NCBI GenBank assembly: GCA_009917555.1
Contig: QZDX01000023.1
Span: 1 to 58,797 of the forward strand
Direction: 5' to 3'
From: a bacterium 1XD21-13
Lineage (GTDB): Bacteria > Bacillota > Clostridia > Lachnospirales > Lachnospiraceae
DNA length: 58,797 bases
The notes beneath the pieces were generated by a model. That model was not told the origin of the DNA and did no database searches. It saw only the letters and a program-made list of their open reading frames with translations. The translations under genes were made by a program, and so were the position numbers. The stretch's first letter is position 1. The number at the start of each line of letters is the position of its first letter. This document shows, in pieces, positions 15,912 to 23,767 of this stretch.

Positions 15912-16985
15912 TTAATCTCCAAAGCTGATTCCTATCATCTTCGCTTCTGCGATAATGGACGAATTGGGATCCACAAACTTTAACTTTCCTGCCGACTCCT
16001 GCAGAGGAATTCTCTTAGTCTCATCACCTACAATACCAATCATGTAGCCGTAGTCATCGTCTACAATGGCCTGAGCTGCAGCTGCACCAAGTCTTGTGGA
16101 TAATACACGGTCATAGGGGCAGGGACTTCCGCCTCGCTGCGTATGTCCGGGAACCGTTACTCGAACCTCGCTGCCAAGACGTTTGGTAAGCTGATCCGCA
16201 ATCTCGTAGGATACGGTAGGATACGGATAAGTCTCCATGAACTTCTTCAGCTCCTTCTTGGACATCTCCGCACGCTCCTTGGGGATAGCTCCCTCTGCCA
16301 CAGCAAGGATGGTAAAGCCCTTCTTCTGCTTATTCCGGGCGTCAATGGCATCACAGATGCTGTCAATGCTGTAAGGAATCTCAGGAATCAAAATGATATC
16401 CGCTCCTCCTGCAATTCCTGCATGAAGTGTCAGCTGTCCAACCTTATGTCCCATAACCTCCACAATGAAAACACGTCCGTGGGAAGCCGCCGTGGTATGA
16501 ATACAGTCAATACAGTCTGTGGCAATATTCACCGCGCTCTGGAAGCCAAATGTCATGTCCGTTGCCCAAATATCATTGTCAATGGTCTTGGGCATATGCA
16601 GAATATTGAGGCCCTCCTCTCTCAAGAGATTGGCTGTCTTCTGCGTTCCATTTCCTCCCAAAATCACCAGGCAGTCCAGGCGCAGCTTGTAATAGGTCTG
16701 CTTCATAGCCTCTACCTTGTCCAAGCCCTTCTCATCCGGTACACGCATCTGCTTAAACGCCTGCCTGGAGCTTCCCAAAATGGTTCCGCCTTTGGTGAGA
16801 ATTCCGGAGAAATCTCTTGGAGTCAGCATCCGGTAGTTTCCATAGATCAGACCCTTATAGCCCTCCTCAAAGCCATACAGCTCCACCTCGTCCAGCGCGT
16901 TGCAAACACCCTTCACAATTCCTCTCATAGTTGCGTTCAGTGCCTGGCAGTCTCCACCGCTGGTCAGCATTCCGATTCGTTTCAT
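15912..16985 (-). CDS. 6-phosphofructokinase with GGNGT / PKTIDND nucleotide motifs
   Basis: 357 residues from ATG 16985 (GGAGG eight bases upstream); an in-frame ATG at 17000 overlaps that SD and is rejected. Phosphofructokinase fold: TSGGDCQALNATMR at the N-terminus, GGNGT (110-114), PKTIDND (132-138, catalytic Asp kept), MGHKVGQLTLHAGIAGGAD, and VTVPGHTQRGGSP. In E. coli PfkA the first motif is GGDGS and the second PGTIDND. Asn replaces the Mg-ligand Asp here, and Lys replaces the Gly; the Lys is typical of pyrophosphate-type enzymes, while the Gly of GGNGT is typical of ATP-type. Such a hybrid motif exists in clostridial paralogues, so donor specificity is uncertain. Glycolytic step fructose-6-phosphate to fructose-1,6-bisphosphate. 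Confidence 0.93.
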   Translation of the reverse strand: MKRIGMLTSGGDCQALNATMRGIVKGVCNALDEVELYGFEEGYKGLIYGNYRMLTPRDFSGILTKGGTILGSSRQAFKQMRVPDEKGLDKVEAMKQTYYKLRLDCLVILGGNGTQKTANLLREEGLNILHMPKTIDNDIWATDMTFGFQSAVNIATDCIDCIHTTAASHGRVFIVEVMGHKVGQLTLHAGIAGGADIILIPEIPYSIDSICDAIDARNKQKKGFTILAVAEGAIPKERAEMSKKELKKFMETYPYPTVSYEIADQLTKRLGSEVRVTVPGHTQRGGSPCPYDRVLSTRLGAAAAQAIVDDDYGYMIGIVGDETKRIPLQESAGKLKFVDPNSSIIAEAKMIGISFGD

Positions 16986-17046
16986 AAAGCACGCCTCCAT
17001 CCTTTTTATTCAGATTTTATCGGGCTTTTGCCCATATGATAGATAA

Positions 17047-17075
17047 ATTTTAACATAAATCCATATTTCTCACAA
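17047..17075 (-). promoter_or_regulatory. Promoter of the pfk-dnaX-ybaB-recR operon
   Basis: Minus strand TTGTGA (17070-17075) and TAAAAT (17047-17052), 17-base spacer. Divergent from the tRNA-Ser promoter; the two -35 boxes are only nine bases apart. Confidence 0.7.
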
Positions 17076-17084
17076 GGGAATAAC

Positions 17085-17113
17085 TTGAAAAATCTTATCT
17101 GACATATTATAAT
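17085..17113 (+). promoter_or_regulatory. Promoter of tRNA-Ser
   Basis: TTGAAA (17085-17090) and TATAAT (17108-17113) with a 17-base spacer; expected start of transcription near 17120. Confidence 0.8.
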
Positions 17114-17120
17114 ATGTTTG

Positions 17121-17168
17121 TTGCACCTTATAAGGGTCCCTATTGGGCCTGAACTTCCTACCGTGCAA
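17121..17168 (+). other. Structured 5' leader of tRNA-Ser
   Basis: TTGCAC (17121-17126) pairs with GTGCAA (17163-17168). Inside are the palindrome CCTTATAAGG and a hairpin AGG..CCC-TATT-GGGCCT. The structure starts at the predicted transcription start and ends six bases before the mature tRNA, so it is probably removed by RNase P. No known RNA family was recognised; it lacks the SRP RNA signature. Confidence 0.4.
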
Positions 17169-17174
17169 GCTTAT

Positions 17175-17263
17175 GGAGGAGTACCCAAGCGGCTGAAGGG
17201 TCTGGCTTCGAACACCAGTAGGTCGGTAGCACCGGCGCGAGGGTTCAAATCCCTCCTCCTCCG
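17175..17263 (+). tRNA. tRNA-Ser (anticodon CGA)
   Basis: 89 bases. Acceptor GGAGGAG pairs with CTCCTCC; D arm CCC..GGG with GCGG in the loop; anticodon stem CTGGC/ACCAG has a C-A mismatch at its last pair and a loop TTCGAAC giving anticodon CGA; the long variable arm (about 18 bases with GGTCGGT..ACCGGC) is of the class II type; T arm GAGGG-TTCAAAT-CCCTC. CCA is not encoded. Reads UCG codons. Confidence 0.93.
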
Positions 17264-17267
17264 TCCT

Positions 17268-17296
17268 AAAAAGTGCTGCTCATGCAGCACTTTTTA
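17268..17296 (+). terminator. Terminator of tRNA-Ser
   Basis: Perfect stem AAGTGCTG (17271-17278) / CAGCACTT (17285-17292), loop CTCATG, followed by T's, four bases after the tRNA 3' end. Confidence 0.9.
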
Positions 17297-17303
17297 ATAT
17301 TAT

Positions 17304-17418
17304 GGAACTTCAAACAGTAATATCCCCACAGTGCACAAATCAATTTACAGACACAGGCACCTGTGGCTGGAAATTGATTTAGGTCAAGGTGTACTGGGGG
17401 GATATTACGGAACTTCAA
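17304..17418. repeat. MITE-like hairpin element flanked by 10-bp direct repeats
   Basis: The direct repeat GGAACTTCAA occurs at 17304-17313 and 17409-17418. Between them are terminal inverted repeats: GTAATATCCCC (from 17317) against GGGGATATTAC (ending 17408), continuing as CAGT..CAC / GTG..ACTG. A second stem AAATCAATTT (17337-17346) / AAATTGATTT (17371-17380) is nested inside, and an apical CACAGG-CA-CCTGTG hairpin sits at 17353-17364. The whole folds into one long nested hairpin of about 92 bases. Removing one repeat plus the hairpin would leave a normal SD region for the next gene. Could be a miniature inverted-repeat element, or a structured 5' UTR of the DUF4026 gene. Confidence 0.55.
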
Positions 17419-17431
17419 TAGGAGAACGATT

Positions 17432-18664
17432 ATGACAAAACCAAAATCTTATATGCTGGCTGTCCCATCTCAGCCCAGGGATATCGAGGAACCACAGCTG
17501 TTTTTGGATCAGCTTCACACAACCGGCGCCTTTCAGCTTATGTCTGAGCGAATGGAGGAGGAGACCCTGTACCTGGAAATCAACTATGAGGGAGAGCTTT
17601 ATTCTGCGGAAATTTATCCCACAAGCTTTACGATCCCGGAGCTTTACCGCTGTCAGCATCTTTTCCCGGATGTGGATGCCGAGGCTGTCCAGGCAGCGGA
17701 ATTCGGTCTTGCCGTCGTGCTGGAATTTGGTGATAACCCTCTTTCCTCCTATCATCTACAGCTGAAGTTGATTTATACCCTGCTGCCGGATGTTGTGGCC
17801 GTACTGGATGACAGCTCTGAAAAAATTTTATCCGGGCGCTGGGTGATTTTAGCGGCCCAGTCTATGGTTCCCCCTGCTCCCCGTTATCTCTTTACCGCTC
17901 AGGCGGTGTCCGGGGAGGACGACTGTGTATGGCTTCACACCCATGGCCTCAATCGCTGCGGGCATCCGGAGCTGGAGGTTCTGAATTCCAACAAGGAAAC
18001 CTATCAGACACATTACAATACGCTGGAAACGCTGGCTTACCGTTTGTTAGAGATGGACAGTACACCTGAATACGGATCTCCCTTTTTCCTGGCCTATGTA
18101 GCTCAAAATACTCCTTTGGTTATTACGTTAATTGACTGGGATGAGGCCATTTCCTGCTATCCACCGGATATGCTGGGAGGAAAAAATGATCGGGAGGATG
18201 GACACAACGAGGACACCTGCGCCATTTTTGTGTATCCCACCCCGGAAAGCGCTGATGAGAGAAAATATTCCTCTCTTGCCGTTTATGATGATCTTCTCCA
18301 GGACAATCCCATCTACATGCTCTCTACTTCCGAGACCAATCGCATGAAGGCTCTTGCGGCGGAACGAATTGACTTTTTATTCCAAGCCTTTTCTGATAAA
18401 AGAAACCATCTTTTAGTGAAGCTGGGTCTTCTGGTGGATGAGTCCTATCGGAGTGAATCCAACGATCGGGAGCATATCTGGTTCGAGGTAACAGACCTGC
18501 AGGACGGCCAGATTACCGCAAAGCTTACCCAGGAACCCTACTATATCGCCGGGCTCCATGAGGGACATGTGGGCACCTATTCCCCGGAGGATGTGACCGA
18601 CTGGCTTATCTTTACGCCGGAGCGCAGGCTTACTCCCGATGATGTTTACCTTCTTACCCTGTAA
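17432..18664 (+). CDS. DUF4026 domain-containing protein
   Basis: 410 residues, soluble, no signal peptide. The N-terminal two-thirds (YMLAVPSQPRDIEEPQLFLD, LTTLLPD-like, VWLHTHGLNRCGHPELE) matches proteins labelled DUF4026. The C-terminal about 80 residues (EHIWFEVTDLQDGQITAKL, EGHVGTYSPEDVTDWLIF) resemble the DUF2314 fold. GGAG lies seven bases before the ATG. The function is not known; the HTHGLNRCGHPELE segment is a possible metal or active-site region but this is a guess. It stands alone between a hairpin element and a weak terminator. Confidence 0.7.
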   Translation: MTKPKSYMLAVPSQPRDIEEPQLFLDQLHTTGAFQLMSERMEEETLYLEINYEGELYSAEIYPTSFTIPELYRCQHLFPDVDAEAVQAAEFGLAVVLEFGDNPLSSYHLQLKLIYTLLPDVVAVLDDSSEKILSGRWVILAAQSMVPPAPRYLFTAQAVSGEDDCVWLHTHGLNRCGHPELEVLNSNKETYQTHYNTLETLAYRLLEMDSTPEYGSPFFLAYVAQNTPLVITLIDWDEAISCYPPDMLGGKNDREDGHNEDTCAIFVYPTPESADERKYSSLAVYDDLLQDNPIYMLSTSETNRMKALAAERIDFLFQAFSDKRNHLLVKLGLLVDESYRSESNDREHIWFEVTDLQDGQITAKLTQEPYYIAGLHEGHVGTYSPEDVTDWLIFTPERRLTPDDVYLLTL

Positions 18665-18688
18665 TCTGACTTTGAAGAGTTTAAACAA

Positions 18689-18730
18689 GGAGATGTGACC
18701 TTGACAGGCCGCATCTCCCCTTATATTTAG
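18689..18730 (+). terminator. Hairpin between converging genes, probable bidirectional terminator
   Basis: GGAGATG (18689-18695) / CATCTCC (18712-18718) with a 16-base loop, 24 bases after the DUF4026 stop. The T-content after the stem is modest on both strands (CCTTATATTT on plus, TTGTTTAAA on minus), so the call is tentative. Confidence 0.4.
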
Positions 18731-18770
18731 GCTCATTATTTTCTGGCATACCCATATCTGTGAGCTTTTT

Positions 18771-20921
18771 TTACTTCTCAATTGCTGCCGTCTTATAGAT
18801 AAATCTTACATTCCCCTGAACTCCATCGGAGATACCTGAGAAGGATTGATATTCTTTGGCCGCGCTCTTAACAGCGTCCAGGCGGTCTGACAGCTCCTGC
18901 AGATCTCCGTTGAACATATCCAGAAGCTTTTGAATTCCTTCCTCATTGAATTCGATTGTTCCGTCCTTAAGCTCTTTAGAGCCGTCCCGAAGCTCCTCTA
19001 CGCCATCCTTTAGCTCCTGGCTTCCATCCTTAAGCTCATGAGTCCCATCCTTTAATTCAGATGTTCCATCCTTTAGCCTTCCGGCTCCGTCGCGCAATTC
19101 CGATGCTCCATCCTCCAGCTTTTTCGAGCCTGCCAAAAGTGCCTGGGCTCCTTGATTTGCATCGGCCACACCCTGGGTATAAGCTTTCAAGCCCTGATAG
19201 AACTGATTATACTTGTCAAGAGAAGCCTTCAAGCCTTTCAATGCTTCTATCTGGGCCGCATTTCTCGCTGCAGCAGCCTGAGCGCCATCCTCCACAGAAG
19301 CTTTTACAATTACGCTTTCTCTTATCTCTACCTCTGCAGATGGAGCCAAAGCAGCCTCCTGCTTCTCTGCTTCTCCTATATTTTCCTGTTTTTCCGTATC
19401 CATATTTGTTTCTGCTTCATCTGTAAGCTCTTCCTTGTCCTCAGGCTCCTCTGTTATTTCATTTTCCGTTTTCTCTGCCACATCTTCAGTGGTTTCTTTT
19501 TCCTCTGTAGTATTTTCTTTTTCCTCCACTGTATCCTGAACCGTTATCTCCTCCGGAAATTCCTGTTCCGGCACCTCCAAATCTGCCGGCATAACCGGTG
19601 TATTTATACCAGCCCCTTGCATCTGTTTTATGGCACCTTCCAATACCTGAGCATAGTTTTCAATGGTCAATGTAGGTATGCCCATAGGACTTAGCTGTCT
19701 GTTTGCCTGATCCAGCAAGCTTTGAAAGACCTCTGTTGCTCCCTGCATAATAGCCGCATTATTTGCTGCTAATTGCCCCAAACCTGCGGACAGCTTTGCA
19801 ATCCCTGCTGCCAGCTCCTTCACACCGGATTTCAAGGTTCCGGTGCCGTTATATAACTCATCCGCTCCATCCTGCAGCTCCCTGGCACCGTCATTCAATT
19901 CCTCGACGCCGTCCGTCAACTCTCCGGTTCCGTCATACAGCTCCAGTACCCCGTCATACAGCTCTGCCGTCCCGTCCATCAGCTCATTCATGGCATCCTC
20001 AAGCTCATCCATATCTGCTGTCAGGTCATCCATTTTCTCCTGGGTATCCAAGTCCATGTCCCCGAAAATCTCATTGGTTGCCACGGTCAGGGTGGTTGCC
20101 AGCTCAAAATCCGTTACATCCGCTGTCAGCTCCACATAGTCGGGAATATCAAGCTCCTCCACATCAAAGTCCTCGCTTCCGATATCCAGATTATCCTTAA
20201 GCCCCGGCATTGCATATCCCATTACGATAGTGCGCTCCCCGTCATTGATGACCTTTCCATTGGAAATCTCAATATTGTGAAAGCTCTCGTTATCAAGAAC
20301 CATGCTGGTCAGAAGTACAAAGGGCACATAGAGCTCCTCCTCCTGCTCTCCCACCAGTACGGTCTCCTTCTGCCGGTTGGTATAGTCAAAACGGATATTC
20401 ACCCTTCCGCTCTGCCCTGCCAGCTCCTCAGGAGAAACCACCTTGTCATTTAACCGATAGGTAATCTTCATATCTACCGGAAGCTCCTTCTGAATGTTGC
20501 CCTGATAATAAATATCATTGCCTGCGGCATCCCACACGCCCAGGGAGCCCTCCTTTTTTTGGAACCCCTCATCACCCTTCACATTGACAATGTTGGTAAG
20601 CTCCGTGGTGTCCTCCAGGGCATCCTTTCCCATAGCATTTTTCAGCCAGTCACTGACAATAAGCTTCTGGGGCGAGCCGTCCGCATTGGCAATGACGTAG
20701 ACGGTCTCCTCCTTTTCCAACTGCTTCTTATCCTGATTGGACAGCTCTGCTTCCGCTGTCTTCACCTCCGGCTCCAGCCTCTGAATCGCTGTCAAAGCAT
20801 TGCTTCTTACCCAACTCCCTGTCTCACCGGCCTCTGCCGGAATTCCCACGCTTCCACACACCAAAAGCGCTGTCATCACTACAGATACATCCCTTTTCCA
20901 TTCTTTACGCAATTTTCTCAT
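18771..20921 (-). CDS. Secreted heptad-repeat protein, partner of the MMPL exporter (YhgE/Pip-like)
   Basis: 716 residues from ATG 20921 (GAGGAGG nine bases upstream); an upstream ATG at 20975 is inside the MMPL gene without SD. Signal peptide at about 8-32 (VSVVMTALLVCGSVGIPAEA). A beta-rich domain (about 60-300) is followed by a long series of LxDGxxEL-type seven-residue repeats in two blocks (about 315-400 and 600-690), the pattern of the X-X-X-Leu-X-X-Gly heptad family. An acidic Glu/Thr linker (about 455-540) separates them. No C-terminal membrane anchor. It overlaps the MMPL gene by 17 bases, so they are coupled. Likely an extracytoplasmic rod or accessory subunit to the exporter; precise role unknown. 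Confidence 0.75.
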   Translation of the reverse strand: MRKLRKEWKRDVSVVMTALLVCGSVGIPAEAGETGSWVRSNALTAIQRLEPEVKTAEAELSNQDKKQLEKEETVYVIANADGSPQKLIVSDWLKNAMGKDALEDTTELTNIVNVKGDEGFQKKEGSLGVWDAAGNDIYYQGNIQKELPVDMKITYRLNDKVVSPEELAGQSGRVNIRFDYTNRQKETVLVGEQEEELYVPFVLLTSMVLDNESFHNIEISNGKVINDGERTIVMGYAMPGLKDNLDIGSEDFDVEELDIPDYVELTADVTDFELATTLTVATNEIFGDMDLDTQEKMDDLTADMDELEDAMNELMDGTAELYDGVLELYDGTGELTDGVEELNDGARELQDGADELYNGTGTLKSGVKELAAGIAKLSAGLGQLAANNAAIMQGATEVFQSLLDQANRQLSPMGIPTLTIENYAQVLEGAIKQMQGAGINTPVMPADLEVPEQEFPEEITVQDTVEEKENTTEEKETTEDVAEKTENEITEEPEDKEELTDEAETNMDTEKQENIGEAEKQEAALAPSAEVEIRESVIVKASVEDGAQAAAARNAAQIEALKGLKASLDKYNQFYQGLKAYTQGVADANQGAQALLAGSKKLEDGASELRDGAGRLKDGTSELKDGTHELKDGSQELKDGVEELRDGSKELKDGTIEFNEEGIQKLLDMFNGDLQELSDRLDAVKSAAKEYQSFSGISDGVQGNVRFIYKTAAIEK

Positions 20922-23016
20922 TTTTCTTAACCTCCTCAGCAGCCCTCTTGGGCAGAAAACCAACACTCGTTGCACAAATCACTTTATCAAACACCAGGAA
21001 CATGGCCGGAAGAACAAAGGCCACCGCCAGCAGGCTGATGATTGCTCCCCTTGCCATCAGTGCACACAGAGAACGAATCATATCCACATCCGAGTAGATT
21101 GCCACGCCCAGGGTTGCTGCGAAGAACCCTAAAGCACTGACCAGCACGGATGGAATGGAGGTGGACAAAGCCGTGGAAATAGATCCCACCTTATCCTGAC
21201 CCCGATATCGCTCACGCTTGTACCTGGTGGTCATCAAAATCGCATAATCCACGGTAGCTCCCAGCTGAATCGTACTGATACAAATCGGTGCGATAAAGGG
21301 AAGAGAGGTTCCCGTAAAATGCGGAATTCCCAGATTAATAAATATGGCGAACTCGATAACTGCCACCAAAATCACCGGCAGGGAAATACTTTTGAGCACC
21401 ACTGCAATAATCACGAAGATAGCAATGATGGAAATGGTGTTCACCACCTGGAAGTCCCGGTCCGTAATCTCAATCAAGTCCTTGGTACAGGGCGCCTCGC
21501 CAATGAGCATCCCTGAGCTATCATACTTTTTCAGGATGGATTTCAGCTCGCTAATCTGCTGATTTACCTCATCCGTAGCCGTAGCATATTCTGACTGAAC
21601 CAGGAGCAGCTTCCAGTTGTCGCTTTCCAGCTCATTCCTCGCCTTATTCGGCACCAGTTCCTCCGGAATCCTGGAGCCTACGGTGGAATCCAGTCCCAGG
21701 GCAAACTGCACACCCTCCACCTGCTTCATCTCATCCACCATCCGCTTTACATCCTTGGCAGACACATTTTTATCCATCAGCACCATGTGGGTAGCCCCTG
21801 CGGAGAACTCCTCCTCCAGCTTGTTGGTGGCCTGCACATATCCCATGTACTCCGGCAGAGAACCGCCCAGGTTGTAGTACACCTCGCCGCCTGCCTTGTC
21901 GTAGCCATAGTAAGCAACCGGCAGAATCAGCAGAAACAGAAGCAAAAATACGGGATAACGCTTTACCACAAACCGCACCAGCTTCCCGAAATCCGGCATC
22001 AGCGGCCGATGCTTTGTCTTAGTTATCAGTTTATCAAGAACCAGAATCATGGAGGGCAGAATGGTTACACAGCCAATCACGCCGAAGACCACACCCTTTG
22101 CCATCACAAGCCCCAGGTCCAGCCCCAGAGCATAGCTCATAAAGCACAGGGCAATGAAGCCTGCCACAGTGGTGATGGAGCTTCCTATTACCGAGGTAAT
22201 GGTTGCTTTGATGGCATGGGCCATAGCCCGTTTCTTATCCCCCTCAAACCGCTCCTGCTGTTCTACATAGCTGTGCCACAGGAAAATGGAATAGTCCATG
22301 GTCACCGCCAGCTGAAGCACCGCCGCCAAAGCCTGGGTCAGGAATGAAATCTCTCCGAAGAAGATATTCGTTCCCATATTCAGCAGAATCGCCATGCCGA
22401 TACTCAGCAGGAAAATCACCGGAAGCGCCCAGCTGTCCAGGAACGCTACCATTACCACGCAGGAGAGAACCACGGCCAGTACAACGTAGATAACCTCCTC
22501 CCGCTCGCACAGCTCCTTCAAGTCAGCTACCATAGCCGTCATACCGGATACAAAGCACTGTTCCCCGGCAATCCGTTTGATCTCTGCCGCCGCATCCAGG
22601 GTTTCGTCCGCTGATGTGGAGGTGTCAAAGAAAACAGCCATCATCGTACCATTTTCCGAGTTGAAAACATCATAATATTCATTAGGCAGGATTTCCATGG
22701 GCACGGACAGATCCATCACACTGTCATACCAAAGCACGGTTGCCACATGATCCACTTCCTCAATCCTTTCCCGAAGAGCTGCAACCTCCTTTTCCTCCAT
22801 GTCCTCAATAATGACAAAGGAAAAAGCGCCTTTTCCAAACTCATCCATCAGAATGTCCTGGCCTACCATCGTCTCGATATCTCCTGGCAAATAGGTCAGC
22901 ATATCGTAATTAATTCTTGTTGCCGCCATTCCCAGGGCCGAGGGAATCATCAATGCCAATGTCAAAATCAAAATAGGAATCCGAAGCTTGACAACTCCTT
23001 TACCAAATTTAATCAT
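20905..23016 (-). CDS. MMPL/RND-type transporter
   Basis: 703 residues from ATG 23016 (AGGAGG five bases upstream). Two similar halves, each with one helix, a large extracytoplasmic loop, then five helices, about 12 in total. Sterol-sensing-like segments include VTMDYSIFLWHSYVE (first half) and LGATVDYAILMTTRYKRER (second half), each holding the membrane Asp-Tyr pair of proton-driven MMPL proteins. It exports lipids, siderophores or antimicrobials using the proton gradient. It is flanked by a DUF308 protein and the heptad-repeat protein in one TetR-controlled operon, suggesting an envelope or drug-efflux role. Confidence 0.88.
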   Translation of the reverse strand: MIKFGKGVVKLRIPILILTLALMIPSALGMAATRINYDMLTYLPGDIETMVGQDILMDEFGKGAFSFVIIEDMEEKEVAALRERIEEVDHVATVLWYDSVMDLSVPMEILPNEYYDVFNSENGTMMAVFFDTSTSADETLDAAAEIKRIAGEQCFVSGMTAMVADLKELCEREEVIYVVLAVVLSCVVMVAFLDSWALPVIFLLSIGMAILLNMGTNIFFGEISFLTQALAAVLQLAVTMDYSIFLWHSYVEQQERFEGDKKRAMAHAIKATITSVIGSSITTVAGFIALCFMSYALGLDLGLVMAKGVVFGVIGCVTILPSMILVLDKLITKTKHRPLMPDFGKLVRFVVKRYPVFLLLFLLILPVAYYGYDKAGGEVYYNLGGSLPEYMGYVQATNKLEEEFSAGATHMVLMDKNVSAKDVKRMVDEMKQVEGVQFALGLDSTVGSRIPEELVPNKARNELESDNWKLLLVQSEYATATDEVNQQISELKSILKKYDSSGMLIGEAPCTKDLIEITDRDFQVVNTISIIAIFVIIAVVLKSISLPVILVAVIEFAIFINLGIPHFTGTSLPFIAPICISTIQLGATVDYAILMTTRYKRERYRGQDKVGSISTALSTSIPSVLVSALGFFAATLGVAIYSDVDMIRSLCALMARGAIISLLAVAFVLPAMFLVFDKVICATSVGFLPKRAAEEVKKNEKIA

Positions 23017-23036
23017 AGTCTCCTCCTCTACCTTCT

Positions 23037-23606
23037 TTACCAAATCTCTCCCAGACATTTTCGTTTCTTTGTTACTTTTATGGTGTAGACTGCCACATAC
23101 AGATTAAGCAGTCCCTCCATCAAAAGGGTGACGCCCAGGAGCACCATGGCTCCGGCAACTCCGGCGCTTCCGAATGGGTCAATGATAATCAAAACTCCCA
23201 GGACGCTTGCCAGCACCGCCGCTGTTCCAATCAGCCACCATCGCTCCAGGCCAAAGCGTCTGGCATCAATGGCTGTCTGCAGCTTCAAGAGTCCGTCCGT
23301 CAGGACTACAATGCCCAGGACCAGATTCAGGAAGCGCAGAACACTGCCGCTGCGGACCAGCATCAGGATTCCCATGATCACCGCCAGGATTCCCCCTGCC
23401 AGATCAAACTGAAAGGCCAGCCGGTACAGGTCCTCCGACAGATAGCCGCATATTTTAAATACCCCGCCAACGGTAAGCAGAATCCCCACGCCCTTACAGA
23501 TGACCCCTGCAGAGATCTCCGGACAGAGCATCAGCAGAATGCCCAGGGCACAAAAAGCAATCGATGATACCACATAGCCTCCCTTTGCAAACCGAACCGT
23601 TCTCAT
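23037..23606 (-). CDS. DUF308 / HdeD-like membrane protein
   Basis: 189 residues from ATG 23606 (GGGAG eight bases upstream). The open frame extends 108 codons further upstream through the tetR 3' end and terminator, but that part is Gly/Arg-rich and not credible. About six transmembrane helices in three pairs, with the family's repeated pattern GILLTVGGVFKI, GILAVIMGILMLV and LLGVTLLMEGLLNLY. HdeD-type proteins are linked to acid or envelope stress. It leads the operon with the MMPL and heptad-repeat genes, 20 bases before MMPL. Confidence 0.75.
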   Translation of the reverse strand: MRTVRFAKGGYVVSSIAFCALGILLMLCPEISAGVICKGVGILLTVGGVFKICGYLSEDLYRLAFQFDLAGGILAVIMGILMLVRSGSVLRFLNLVLGIVVLTDGLLKLQTAIDARRFGLERWWLIGTAAVLASVLGVLIIIDPFGSAGVAGAMVLLGVTLLMEGLLNLYVAVYTIKVTKKRKCLGEIW

Positions 23607-23670
23607 TTTCTTCACTCCCTTCTCTTTACAGTCTCTATTGTAGTGAAAAAAGAGCCCCCTTAAAACGGGC

Positions 23671-23705
23671 AAAAAAAGAGCAGTGTACAAAATCTGTACA
23701 CCGCT
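23671..23705 (-). terminator. Terminator after tetR, also operator-like palindrome
   Basis: Arms AGCGGTGTACA / TGTACACTGCT (23679-23705, one mismatch) with a five-base loop, followed on the minus strand by CTTTTTTT (23671-23678). This is a good Rho-independent terminator for tetR. The GTGTACA-N5-TGTACAC core is also a symmetric site 75 bases upstream of the DUF308 start, so it could double as a TetR operator. Confidence 0.75.
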
Positions 23706-23767
23706 TCTGAAATAACCGGTTTTTAGGCATTGGAGCCTGATTGCCCAAAAGAGAAATAAGGCTTTTG

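Noticed and set aside
17121-17168. Possible SRP RNA (ffs) upstream of dnaX/tRNA-Ser, where it is often found in Firmicutes
   Set aside because: The conserved apical GGAA/AGCA signature of SRP RNA is absent and the structured stretch is only about 50 bases.
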